Positions 49,953-57,206 of a DNA stretch of 64,000 nt are shown piece after piece (within the stretch, counting starts at the first letter, position 1; every line of letters starts with the position of its first letter). A program made the translations under genes and the position numbers. Below the pieces are notes generated by a model. That model was not told the DNA's origin. It saw only the letters and a program-made list of their open reading frames with translations, and did no database searches. Location of the stretch: the NCBI RefSeq assembly GCF_002850745.1, contig NZ_KZ559469.1, forward strand, positions 513,901-577,900, written 5' to 3'. The stretch is from Nonomuraea indica. GTDB lineage: Bacteria > Actinomycetota > Actinomycetes > Streptosporangiales > Streptosporangiaceae.

Positions 49953-49975
49953 GGTATCCAGGTAGCGTTGATACC
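49953..49975. promoter_or_regulatory. GGTATC dyad between the HTH and MFS genes
   Basis: GGTATC (49953-49958) and its reverse complement GATACC (49970-49975) form an inverted repeat with an 11-base spacer. A third GGTATC, within the palindromic TACCGGTA, lies at 49999. These are plausible sites for the MmyB-type regulator. Confidence 0.5.
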
Positions 49976-50026
49976 AGTATGAGGGGGCTCTCGTTACCGG
50001 TATCCGATGTCCGGCACTGTTGGAGC

Positions 50027-51421
50027 ATGACCCGTACCGCTGCCGTCTCTCCCCCTCCGGCCGTACACCAGGAGCGCAGCAGGGCCAGTGGCCTGCTCCT
50101 GGCGGTCATCCTCGTCGGGCAGTTCCTGGCCATCCTGAACGTCAACGTCGTCAACGTGGCCACCCCCACGATCGAGGCCGACCTGCGCTCCTCGGGCGCC
50201 GGGCTGCAGATGATCGTCGCCGGTTACACGATCGTCTACGCCGTCCTGTTGATCACCGGAGCCCGCCTCGGCGACCTGTTCGGCTATCGCAACGCCTTCC
50301 TCGCCGGGCTGGGGCTGTTCACCTTCACCACGCTCGGCGCGGGGCTGGCGCCCTCGACCGGCTGGCTGGTCGGGTTCAGGCTCGCGCAGGGCGTGGGCGC
50401 CGCCCTGATGATGCCGCAGGTGCTCACCCTGATCCAGCACAACTACCACGGCGCGGCCCGGGGCCGCGCGCTCGGCCTGTGGTCGGCCGTGGTGAGCGGC
50501 GGCATCGTGGTGGGCCAGGCGCTCGGGGGCATCCTGCTGGGGTTCGGGGCGGGCTGGCGGATCGTCTTCCTGGTGCTGGTGCCGATCGGCGCGCTGCTGC
50601 TGGTGGTGGGGCTGCGCGTGCTGCCGGCGGACCGGGGCGGCGGCCGGGCCGGGCTCGACCCGGGCGGTCTGGTGACGCTGGCGGCGGCCGTGCTGCTGCT
50701 CGTGGTCCCGCTGGTGCTGGGCCGGGAACTGGGCTGGCCGCTGTGGGGCTGGGTGTCGATGGCGCTGAGCGTGCCGATGTTCGCGGTGTTCGTGCGGATC
50801 GAGCGCTGGGTGACCGCCCGTGGCGGGCGGCCGCTGGTCGCCGCCGCGGTGCTGCGCGCTCCTGGCATGCGTCCGGGCCTGGCGGTGCTGCTCCTCGGGC
50901 CTGCCACGTGGGGCGCGTTCCTGTTCACCTCGGCGCTGCACCTGCAGGGCGAGCTGCGCCTGTCGCCGCTGGCCTCGGGCATGATGCTGGTGCCGTGCGC
51001 GCTGGCCTTCGCCGTCGTCGGGCTCGCCTGGCCACGCCTGCCCACGCGCCTGCAGCGTTCCCTGGTGCCCTACGGCTACGTGGTGGCCACGCCGGCGTAC
51101 GTGGGGCTCGGCCTGGCGGCCGGGGGCGGCCTGCCGTACGCGGTGATGAGCGCGCTCATCGGCGCCGGGCTCGGCGTCCAGATCGCGGTGACGAACCTCG
51201 CCACCGAGCGGGTGGGCGAGGCGCACGCCGCCGACGCGAGCGGCGCGCTGCTCACGGTGATGCAGCTCGGCCAGGTGATCGGCGTGGCGACGGTCGGCAC
51301 ACTGTTCATCTCGCTGCAGGGTCAGGGCGCCACGGCCGCACTGACGGCCGCCCTGGCCTGCGCCGCGCTCGCCGTCCTGGCCGGGGTGAGCTCCCTGTTC
51401 CTCGTACGGCGGCGCTCCTGA
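50027..51421 (+). CDS. MFS drug exporter (DHA2/EmrB-like)
   Basis: The 464-residue transporter begins at ATG 50027 (TGGAG ribosome binding site) and has about 12-14 membrane helices. DHA-type motifs are readable: motif A GARLGDLFGYRNAF, motif B region GFRLAQGVGAALMMPQVL, motif C-like GLWSAVVSGGIVVGQALGGILLG. It probably pumps out a hydrophobic compound using the proton gradient. The divergent MmyB-type regulator is the likely controller. The substrate is unknown. Confidence 0.92.
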   Translation: MTRTAAVSPPPAVHQERSRASGLLLAVILVGQFLAILNVNVVNVATPTIEADLRSSGAGLQMIVAGYTIVYAVLLITGARLGDLFGYRNAFLAGLGLFTFTTLGAGLAPSTGWLVGFRLAQGVGAALMMPQVLTLIQHNYHGAARGRALGLWSAVVSGGIVVGQALGGILLGFGAGWRIVFLVLVPIGALLLVVGLRVLPADRGGGRAGLDPGGLVTLAAAVLLLVVPLVLGRELGWPLWGWVSMALSVPMFAVFVRIERWVTARGGRPLVAAAVLRAPGMRPGLAVLLLGPATWGAFLFTSALHLQGELRLSPLASGMMLVPCALAFAVVGLAWPRLPTRLQRSLVPYGYVVATPAYVGLGLAAGGGLPYAVMSALIGAGLGVQIAVTNLATERVGEAHAADASGALLTVMQLGQVIGVATVGTLFISLQGQGATAALTAALACAALAVLAGVSSLFLVRRRS

Positions 51422-51505
51422 GACCGCGACGGGTGGCCCCGCTCCGCGGACGTGTCAATGGATCATCACTCTGAGGCTGTGTGCCATGATGTGCACGTGA
51501 TCGCT

Positions 51506-51525
51506 GCTCGCCCGGCAAGGCGAGC
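51506..51525 (+). terminator. Possible terminator after the MFS gene
   Basis: A 7-bp perfect stem (GCTCGCC and GGCGAGC) with a 6-base loop lies about 85 bases after the MFS stop. Moderate strength; weak evidence. Confidence 0.35.
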
Positions 51526-51551
51526 GAGGAAGAGGCTGTCACGAGCCTTCC

Positions 51552-51595
51552 GAACGGCCCTGAATGGTTGGCGCAACAACTGACCAGGGCCGTTC
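51552..51595 (-). terminator. Large stem-loop directly after the DUF397 gene
   Basis: A perfect 11-bp stem (GAACGGCCCTG and CAGGGCCGTTC) with a 22-base loop ends one base before the DUF397 stop codon. The loop holds a smaller dyad (GTTG-GCG-CAAC). It probably terminates the XRE-DUF397 transcript; the large structured loop could also serve another role. Confidence 0.6.
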
Positions 51596-51596
51596 T

Positions 51597-51821
51597 TCAC
51601 TCACTGCGGGCAAGCGCGCTCAGGTCGAATTCGCCGTCGCGAACCCCGGCCGTGAAGGCCTCCCACTCGGACGGCGTGAAGACGAGGACGGGACCGTCCT
51701 CTTCCTTGCTGTCCTTCAGCGCGACGTTGCCGTCGGCGAGAGGAGCGACTTCGACGCAGGCCGAGTTGCCGTTGCAGAAGCTGCTCCTGCGCCAAGCCGT
51801 GATCTTGGATCCGGTGTACAT
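51597..51821 (-). CDS. DUF397 domain protein
   Basis: The 74-residue protein (ATG 51821, GGGGAG ribosome binding site) has the DUF397 pattern: WRRSSFCNGNSACVEVAPL, VALKDSKEEDGPVLVFTPSEWEAF, then FTAGVRDGEFDL. In actinomycetes DUF397 proteins are encoded beside XRE/DUF5753 regulators, and pairs such as those around whiJ and bldB affect development; the small protein is thought to modulate its partner. It follows the XRE gene by 50 bases on the same strand. Confidence 0.93.
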   Translation of the reverse strand: MYTGSKITAWRRSSFCNGNSACVEVAPLADGNVALKDSKEEDGPVLVFTPSEWEAFTAGVRDGEFDLSALARSE

Positions 51822-51871
51822 GTTCTCCCCATATGGGCGTAGGGCGCCATTGCCCTGTTGAGTCGTGCGTC

Positions 51872-52735
51872 CTAGCCTCGCCACAGCATCGCCTTGCGCT
51901 GGATGAGGACGCGTGACTCGTCTTCATCGAGCGCTTCGGACGCGGTGTGGTCGAAGGCGGTCTCGTATCCGGCCACTCGTTCGAGGTCTTCGACGAAGTC
52001 AGCCGTGTAGAGCTGCTCCAGGTATACAACATCGTCGAAATCCGAGAACTTGAGATGGACGAACGTCCCCGTGTTGACCGGATGGAGCGACTCCATGCTC
52101 AGCACGCGGACGCTGACATGCGGGAGCAGAGACATCTCCAGCAGATGCTCCATCTGCGCCCGCATCACCGAGGGCTCGCCGAACTTGCGGGTGAGAACCG
52201 ACTCGTCCAGCACGAAGCGGAGCTTGGGCGGATCCGGTCTGTGCAGGACCCGTTGCTGGCGGTCCATGCGCGCCTCGACCCTGCTTCGGACGCCGCTCTG
52301 CGTGATGCGCGCGATGCCCCGCGTGGCGAGGATGACTTCGCGCGCATAGCCTTCGGTCTGCAAGAGGCCCGGCACGAGCTGGGGTTCCCAGTTGCGCAGG
52401 AATATCGCCTCTGCCTCCAGCCCGAGGAATCTTGTGTACTCCTCCGGCAGAGTCTCTTCGTAATCTTCCCACCAGCCGCGTTGATCCGCATCTCGCAACA
52501 GGCCGATGAGTTCGTCAAGCTTTGCCTCGTCGGCCCGGTAGAGCTTGGCCAGGGCCTTGATGTCGTCGGCGCTGGGCATGGTCTTGGCCGCTTCGATGCG
52601 GGAGACCTTGCTGGCCGACCAGCCGAGCTCGCCGGCGGCCTTGCCCCCGGTGTACTTGCTGCGCTCGCGGAGGAGGCGAAGCTCCTGGGCGAGCCTGAGC
52701 CTGCGGACAGTCGGGCTGCCCTGCTGCGATGGCAC
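51872..52735 (-). CDS. XRE-family regulator with DUF5753 domain
   Basis: The product is about 287 residues from GTG 52735, the usual length for the family; in-frame codons up to 52816 are also open. Residues about 10-70 form an XRE HTH (ELRLLRERSKYTGGKAAGELGWSASKVSRIEAAK), and about 95-280 the DUF5753 domain (AIFLRNWEPQLVPGLLQTEGYAREVI; DEDESRVLIQRKAMLW at the end). GAGGAG lies about 12 bases before the GTG. With the DUF397 partner it forms a WhiJ-like pair. Codon GC is somewhat lower than in neighbours. Palindromic TGCAA-N-TTGCA sites lie upstream. Confidence 0.9.
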   Translation of the reverse strand: MPSQQGSPTVRRLRLAQELRLLRERSKYTGGKAAGELGWSASKVSRIEAAKTMPSADDIKALAKLYRADEAKLDELIGLLRDADQRGWWEDYEETLPEEYTRFLGLEAEAIFLRNWEPQLVPGLLQTEGYAREVILATRGIARITQSGVRSRVEARMDRQQRVLHRPDPPKLRFVLDESVLTRKFGEPSVMRAQMEHLLEMSLLPHVSVRVLSMESLHPVNTGTFVHLKFSDFDDVVYLEQLYTADFVEDLERVAGYETAFDHTASEALDEDESRVLIQRKAMLWRG

Positions 52736-53051
52736 CGTCCCACGCTCCTCGTCGGGAAGGAAGGTGTAGCCGGGAAGGGTCGTTGGGGATGCCCGGACGG
52801 GGGCCGTGTCGCCCAATCTTACCTTGCAAGTTGCATGTGTAGTGGCACGCAGCCGCGGTTGCAGCGTGCCACGATCGCGGCATATCGGGCAAGCAGTCCC
52901 GGCTGTCCGGCCTTACGCGTGCAATTTGCAGCGCAAGACATCTAGCAAGGAACGAAGAAATGTAAATCTTCTCTTGCTCAAGGTCTTGCAGGGGAAAGGT
53001 TACGGAGAGACCATCGGGCTCAGGAGGCACCGAACAGCGGAGGAGGCCGGG
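52736..53051. promoter_or_regulatory. 316-bp operator-rich control region upstream of the XRE gene
   Basis: The stretch is less GC-rich than its surroundings and has no gene. It contains two 11-bp palindromes TGCAA-N-TTGCA (52825-52835 and 52920-52930), further CTTGC/TTGCA half sites near 52970-52990, and a long dyad GTGGCACGC-N13-GCGTGCCAC (52842-52872). A -10-like TAAGAT for the XRE gene lies at 52821-52816 on the minus strand, 3 bases from the first palindrome, so a protein bound there would overlap the promoter. The layout suggests autoregulation by the XRE protein and control of the divergent small genes. Confidence 0.65.
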
Positions 53052-53195
53052 ATGACGACACGGCCGCACCTCACGGGCCTTCCCTTCATGTTCGCGCGCG
53101 GCCACGCGGGCCGCCCCACCGGCAACGGCGCCGTCCCGGATACGAATCCCCGCCCCAGGGAGGCCGCTTGCCGGAAGGATCTCGCACTCGTCTGA
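53052..53195 (+). CDS. Possible small ORF (47 residues)
   Basis: A 47-residue frame starts at ATG 53052 behind a good GGAGGCCGGG ribosome binding site (begins MTTRPHLTGLPFMFARGHAG) and ends at 53195. Third positions are mostly G/C. It has no recognisable domain. It is the first frame divergent from the XRE gene and may be expressed from the operator-rich region. Could be spurious. Confidence 0.38.
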   Translation: MTTRPHLTGLPFMFARGHAGRPTGNGAVPDTNPRPREAACRKDLALV

Positions 53196-53371
53196 AACGA
53201 AGCCGCGACCGTCGCTCCGCCGGAGACCCCGGTGGGAGCGCACCGAAGAGCCGGACCCAGGCCGCCGGCCGGTCACCGCACAAGGGCTGCCACCCTGCGG
53301 CGACGTCTGTCGACCAGCCTGCGGTCCGGCTTGAGAAGCCACCTCGAGTAATGCCGCGAAAGGGGTCTTCT

Positions 53372-53587
53372 ATGTACTCACAAGGTACCAAGGGGCTCAG
53401 CCGAATCAAGTCCCGGATCCGGGAGCTCATCGCCTGGGCCGACCGCGAGATCTGCATGGAGCCGGACGAGTTCGCCTTCCGGCGGGGCTGGACGGTGTCC
53501 AGGGCCGGCTTCGGCGCCCGCGTCTACCGGGATCCACGCTTCGACCAGCTCCGCGTCGCGCCACCGGTGGCCGAGGAGGTGTCGTGA
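53372..53587 (+). CDS. Small protein of integrative-element type
   Basis: A 71-residue protein from ATG 53372 (AAAGGGG ribosome binding site), with a helical N-terminal part (LSRIKSRIRELIAWADREIC) and a C-terminal RRGWTVSRAGFGARVYRDPRFDQL. The W-T-V-x-R-x-G-F-G-x-R-x-Y-R-D-P-R-F-D pattern is reminiscent of small proteins encoded in transfer regions of actinomycete integrative elements; this is from memory and not a firm family call. It ends 1 base before the next gene, so the two are coupled. Confidence 0.6.
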   Translation: MYSQGTKGLSRIKSRIRELIAWADREICMEPDEFAFRRGWTVSRAGFGARVYRDPRFDQLRVAPPVAEEVS

Positions 53588-53588
53588 G

Positions 53589-54251
53589 ATGGATCGCAAC
53601 CCGCGCAACCAGATCTACCCGGCCGGCGAGGACCTGCCGGCCGCCGGCCGGTCCGGCCTGCCGGCCCGGCTGTGGCGCTACCGGACCGAGCTGCTGCTCC
53701 TCGCGGGGCTCGTCCTGGTCGCCGCGGCCATGGCGGGGGCGGCGGGGCAGGGCCGGTGGATGCCGCTCGTCCTGCTCAGCGCCGCGGTCTCCGCGCCCGC
53801 CGTCACCAGGAGCGGCCGCAACTGGACGGTGGCGCACTTCTGGTGCGTGGTCTCCCGGCACCGCCTCCAGCGCACCTGCCTGGAGACGACGATGCACACC
53901 CGCGCCGGCCGGATCCCGCTGGTGCTGTGGATCACGCCGACCCGCACCGGGGAGAAGGCCCTGGTGCTGACCAGGGCCGGCATCTCGGCGGCGGAGTTCG
54001 AGGCGTACGCGGAGGAGATCGCCGCCGCCTGCTGGGCCAGGAGCGCCGCCGTCCACCGGCACCGCAGGTGGGCGCACCTGATCATGGTGGAGATCGTCCG
54101 GCGGGACGAGCTGCCGGGGGCGCTCTCCCCCGGGCTGGAGCGCCTGTACGGCCGGCGGTCGTGGATCCCGCTCCGCTCGTCCGAGCTAGAGGAGCCGCCC
54201 GATCTGCGCTCCACCCTGCCCGACGGGCTGGTCCTCTCGCAGGTGGGCTGA
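53589..54251 (+). CDS. Membrane protein resembling those of actinomycete integrative (AICE) transfer regions
   Basis: The 220-residue product has two membrane helices near residues 34-52 and 58-75 (ELLLLAGLVLVAAAMAGAA; MPLVLLSAAVSAPAV) and then a soluble domain with RTCLETTMHTRAGRIPLVLWITPT, GEKALVLTRAGISAAEFEAYAEEI, ACWARSAAVHRHRRWAHLIMVEIVRRD. I associate this type with proteins encoded just before the FtsK/TraB-like translocase in actinomycete conjugative elements, but no translocase, Rep or integrase follows here. The start ATG 53589 overlaps nothing and follows the 71-residue gene directly. A hairpin terminator lies 34 bases behind it. Confidence 0.65.
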   Translation: MDRNPRNQIYPAGEDLPAAGRSGLPARLWRYRTELLLLAGLVLVAAAMAGAAGQGRWMPLVLLSAAVSAPAVTRSGRNWTVAHFWCVVSRHRLQRTCLETTMHTRAGRIPLVLWITPTRTGEKALVLTRAGISAAEFEAYAEEIAAACWARSAAVHRHRRWAHLIMVEIVRRDELPGALSPGLERLYGRRSWIPLRSSELEEPPDLRSTLPDGLVLSQVG

Positions 54252-54285
54252 CCTCCGGGGGCGCAACCGCGCCGCGCCTCCGGAC

Positions 54286-54317
54286 AAGCCCCGGAGACCG
54301 CGGGGGCTCCGGGGCTT
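54286..54317 (+). terminator. Hairpin terminator after the AICE-like genes
   Basis: A perfect 11-bp stem (AAGCCCCGGAG and CTCCGGGGCTT) with a 10-base loop lies 34 bases after the stop of the membrane protein gene. Confidence 0.78.
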
Positions 54318-54343
54318 CCCCCCGCGCGCGAGAGCGGCCAAGA

Positions 54344-54364
54344 TGAGTTCAGTTGACGAACTCA
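54344..54364. promoter_or_regulatory. Palindrome TGAGTTC-N7-GAACTCA before the oxidoreductase gene
   Basis: A perfect 7-bp dyad with 7-base spacer ends one base before the GGAG ribosome binding site of the molybdopterin oxidoreductase gene. In spacing it recalls a regulator operator; the half sites differ from HAIR. It probably binds a repressor that is not identified here. Confidence 0.55.
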
Positions 54365-54373
54365 GGAGTCGTG

Positions 54374-56545
54374 ATGCCCTCGACCGTCCACCGCACCTGC
54401 CCCCTGTGCGAGGCCGTCTGCGGACTGACCCTCACCCTCGACGACGCCGGGCACGTGACCGGCGTCCGGGGAGACCGGGACGACCCGTTCAGCAAGGGCT
54501 TCATCTGCCCCAAGGGAGCCAGCCTCGGCCGCCTGGACGAGGACCCCGACCGGCTGCGCCGCCCGATGATCCGCGACGGCGAGCAGTGGCGGGAGGCCGG
54601 CTGGGACGAGGCGTTCGCGGCCGTCGAGGCGGGCTTCGCGCGGGTCGCCGAGACGCACGGCCGCCAGGCGATCGGCGTCTACCTGGGCAACCCCAGCGCC
54701 CACACCATGGCCGGCGCCCTCTACGCCGGTCCGATGATCAAGGCGCTCGGCACCCGCAACGTCTTCACCGCCAGCACCGCCGACCAGATGCCCAAGCATG
54801 TCGCCTGCGGGCTGATGTTCGGCCACCCGATGGCCATCCCGGTGCCCGACCTCGACCGGACCGGCTACCTGCTCATGCTGGGCGCGAACCCGCTGGAGTC
54901 GAACGGCTCGCTGTGCACCGCGCCCGACTTCCCCGGCCGGCTGCGGGCGCTGCGGGCACGCGGCGGCAGGCTCGTCGTGGTCGACCCGCGCCGCACGCGG
55001 ACGGCCGCGCTGGCCGACGAGCACGTGTTCGTCCGGCCGGGCACCGACGCCTACCTGCTGTTCGGCCTGGTGCACACGGTGCTCGCCGAGGGCCTCGACC
55101 GGGTGTCGGTCGAGGTGGCCGGGCTCGACGAGGTGCGGGAGGCGGCCAAGCACTTCCCGCCCGACGTGGTGGCCCGCCGGACCGGCGTCCCGGCGGAGGT
55201 GATCGTGCGGCTGGCCAGGGAGCTGGCGGCGGCGCCGGCCGCGGCCGTGTACGCCAGGATCGGCACCTGCACGGCCGAGTTCGGCACGCTGGCGCAGTGG
55301 CTGGTCGACGTCCTGAACGTGTTGACCGGCAACCTCGACCGGCCGGGCGGCGCCATGTTCGCCAAGCCCGCCACCGAGTACGGCGGGCCGCGCCGGCCGT
55401 ACACGGTGGGGCGGTGGACGAGCCGGGTGCGCGGCCTGCCCGAGGTGAACGGCGAGCTGCCGGTGGCGACGCTGGCCGACGAGATCGAGACGCCGGGTGA
55501 CGGGCAGATCAGGCTGCTGCTGACCGTGGCGGGCAACCCGGTGCTGTCGGCGCCGCACGGGGCGCGGCTCGACCGGGCGTTCGCCGGGCTCGACTTCATG
55601 GTCAGCGTGGACCCGTACCTGAACGAGACCACCCGGCACGCGCACGTCATCCTGCCGCCGCCGCGGATGCTGCAGTCGGGCCACTTCGACTTCGCCCTGC
55701 AGGGCTTCGCCGTGCGCAACTTCGCGCGCTACTCGCGGCCGTCGCTGCCGCTGGACGAGCGGCCGTCCGAGGCGGAGATCCTCAGCCGGCTGGCCGGGAT
55801 CGCCTCCGGCCTGGAGGGCGACCTGGACGCGTTCGTCATCGGGCAGATGCTCTCCAAGGCTGTCGGGACGCCCGGCTCCGGCGTCGAGGGGCGGGACCCG
55901 GCCGCGTTGCAGGCCGCGCTCGACGGGGACACGGGCGCCGAGCGCCGGCTCGACCTGATGCTGCGGCTCGGCCCGTACGGCGAGTGGTCCGGCAAGGGCG
56001 AGCTGTCGCTGCGCACGCTGCTCGCCCATCCGCACGGCATCGACCTCGGCCCGCTGGAGCCTCGGCTGCCCGGCCTGCTCCGCACCGCGTCGGGCGTCGT
56101 CGAGCTCGCCCCGGCGCTGCTCCTGGAGGACGTCGTACGGCTGCGCGCGGCCCTGGAGGAGCAGCCGCCGGAGCTGGTCCTGATCGGGCGGCGCCACCTG
56201 CGGTCCAACAACAGCTGGCTGCACAACGTCGCCCCGCTGGTCGGCGGCAGCAACACCTGCACGCTGCAGATCAACCCGGCCGACGTGGCCAGGCTCGGGC
56301 TGGCCGGCGAGGCGGTCGTGCGCTCGGCCACGGGCGAGCTGACCGTGCCGCTCGAACCGACCGAGGCGATCATGCCCGGTGTGGTCTCCCTCCCCCACGG
56401 CTGGGGGCACGCGGGCAGCTCCCAGACCGTGGCCGCCGCGCACGCCGGGGTCAGCGCCAACGTGCTGACGGACGAGGCCGCGATCGACGTCCCGTCGGGC
56501 AACGCGGTGTTCAACGGCGTTCCGGTGACCGTTCTGCCCACCTAA
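54374..56545 (+). CDS. Molybdopterin-dependent oxidoreductase
   Basis: The 723-residue protein is of the DMSO reductase/formate dehydrogenase superfamily. An N-terminal [4Fe-4S] site is formed by CPLCEAVCG and the later ICPKG. The molybdopterin domains follow (GVYLGNPSAH, LLMLGANPLESNGSL, LVVVDPRRTRTAA, GNLDRPGG), with the C-terminal binding domain (LRSNNSWLHNV, VSLPHGWGHAGSS, ANVLTDEAAID). There is no Tat signal, so it is cytoplasmic. The substrate and electron partner are unknown and no redox partner is encoded adjacent. I chose ATG 54374 behind CAGGAG; GTG 54371 is the alternative. Confidence 0.88.
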   Translation: MPSTVHRTCPLCEAVCGLTLTLDDAGHVTGVRGDRDDPFSKGFICPKGASLGRLDEDPDRLRRPMIRDGEQWREAGWDEAFAAVEAGFARVAETHGRQAIGVYLGNPSAHTMAGALYAGPMIKALGTRNVFTASTADQMPKHVACGLMFGHPMAIPVPDLDRTGYLLMLGANPLESNGSLCTAPDFPGRLRALRARGGRLVVVDPRRTRTAALADEHVFVRPGTDAYLLFGLVHTVLAEGLDRVSVEVAGLDEVREAAKHFPPDVVARRTGVPAEVIVRLARELAAAPAAAVYARIGTCTAEFGTLAQWLVDVLNVLTGNLDRPGGAMFAKPATEYGGPRRPYTVGRWTSRVRGLPEVNGELPVATLADEIETPGDGQIRLLLTVAGNPVLSAPHGARLDRAFAGLDFMVSVDPYLNETTRHAHVILPPPRMLQSGHFDFALQGFAVRNFARYSRPSLPLDERPSEAEILSRLAGIASGLEGDLDAFVIGQMLSKAVGTPGSGVEGRDPAALQAALDGDTGAERRLDLMLRLGPYGEWSGKGELSLRTLLAHPHGIDLGPLEPRLPGLLRTASGVVELAPALLLEDVVRLRAALEEQPPELVLIGRRHLRSNNSWLHNVAPLVGGSNTCTLQINPADVARLGLAGEAVVRSATGELTVPLEPTEAIMPGVVSLPHGWGHAGSSQTVAAAHAGVSANVLTDEAAIDVPSGNAVFNGVPVTVLPT

Positions 56546-56573
56546 GTGATCATCGGCCGTTAGGGTGGCGCGC

Positions 56574-57176
56574 GTGACTACCGTGCCGGAAAAGGACCGC
56601 CTCCACGCCCAGATCACCTTCGCCGTCGAGATCGACAAGCTGAAGCGGATCATCCGCCGCAACCTCCTCATGGACGGTTCCCGGCGGGAGAACGACGCAG
56701 AGCACTCCTGGTACGTGAGCATGCTGGCGATGGTCTTCGCCGAGCACGCGCCTCCCGGCACGGACATCCAGCGGGTCGTCGCCATGCTGATGGTGCACGA
56801 CCTGGTCGAGATCGACGCGGGCGACACCTTCGTCCACGACGCCGTCGCCGTGGCCGCCCAGGCGGAGGCGGAGCGGGCGGCGGCCGACCGCATCTTCGCG
56901 CTGCTGCCCGCCGACCAGGCGGCGGGGCTGCGGCAGCTGTGGGAGGAGTTCGAGGCGCGGGAGACGCCCGAGGCGAGGTTCGCCCGCGCGCTCGACCGGT
57001 TCGCGCCGCTGCTGGCCAACCACAACACCCAGGGCGGCACCTGGCCGCTGTTCAAGGTCACGGCGGACCAGGTGATGCGGAACGTCCGCCTGATCGAGGA
57101 GGGCTCCCCCTCCCTGGGCGCGTACGCCATCGACCTGGTCAGACGGTCGGTGTCGATGGGGTACCTGCCCGAGTGA
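56574..57176 (+). CDS. HD-domain hydrolase (YfbR/HDDC2-like)
   Basis: The 200-residue protein (GTG 56574, AGGGTGG upstream; GTG 56565 is also possible) has HD-domain metal ligands His44 in NDAEHSWYVSML and His75-Asp76 in LMVHDLVEIDAGD, with a later RALDRFAPLL aspartate. This is the YfbR/HDDC2 subgroup, which act as 5'-nucleotidases on deoxynucleotides or related substrates. Soluble cytoplasmic. It follows the oxidoreductase by 28 bases. Confidence 0.85.
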   Translation: MTTVPEKDRLHAQITFAVEIDKLKRIIRRNLLMDGSRRENDAEHSWYVSMLAMVFAEHAPPGTDIQRVVAMLMVHDLVEIDAGDTFVHDAVAVAAQAEAERAAADRIFALLPADQAAGLRQLWEEFEARETPEARFARALDRFAPLLANHNTQGGTWPLFKVTADQVMRNVRLIEEGSPSLGAYAIDLVRRSVSMGYLPE

Positions 57177-57206
57177 TGCCCTCATGCCGGGGGTAGGGGA
57201 CTTTTC

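Noticed and set aside
53372..54251. Complete integrative conjugative element
   Set aside because: No integrase, excisionase, Rep or TraB gene and no att direct repeat were found in the surrounding sequence.
54344..54364. Third HAIR site
   Set aside because: Spacing fits, but half sites TGAGTTC/GAACTCA differ from CTTGAGT/ACTCAAG, so HspR control is not supported.
54362..57130. 922-residue open frame on the minus strand
   Set aside because: It is antisense to the oxidoreductase and HD genes, Arg/Gly/Val/Gln-rich without domains, a normal artefact of high-GC codon use.
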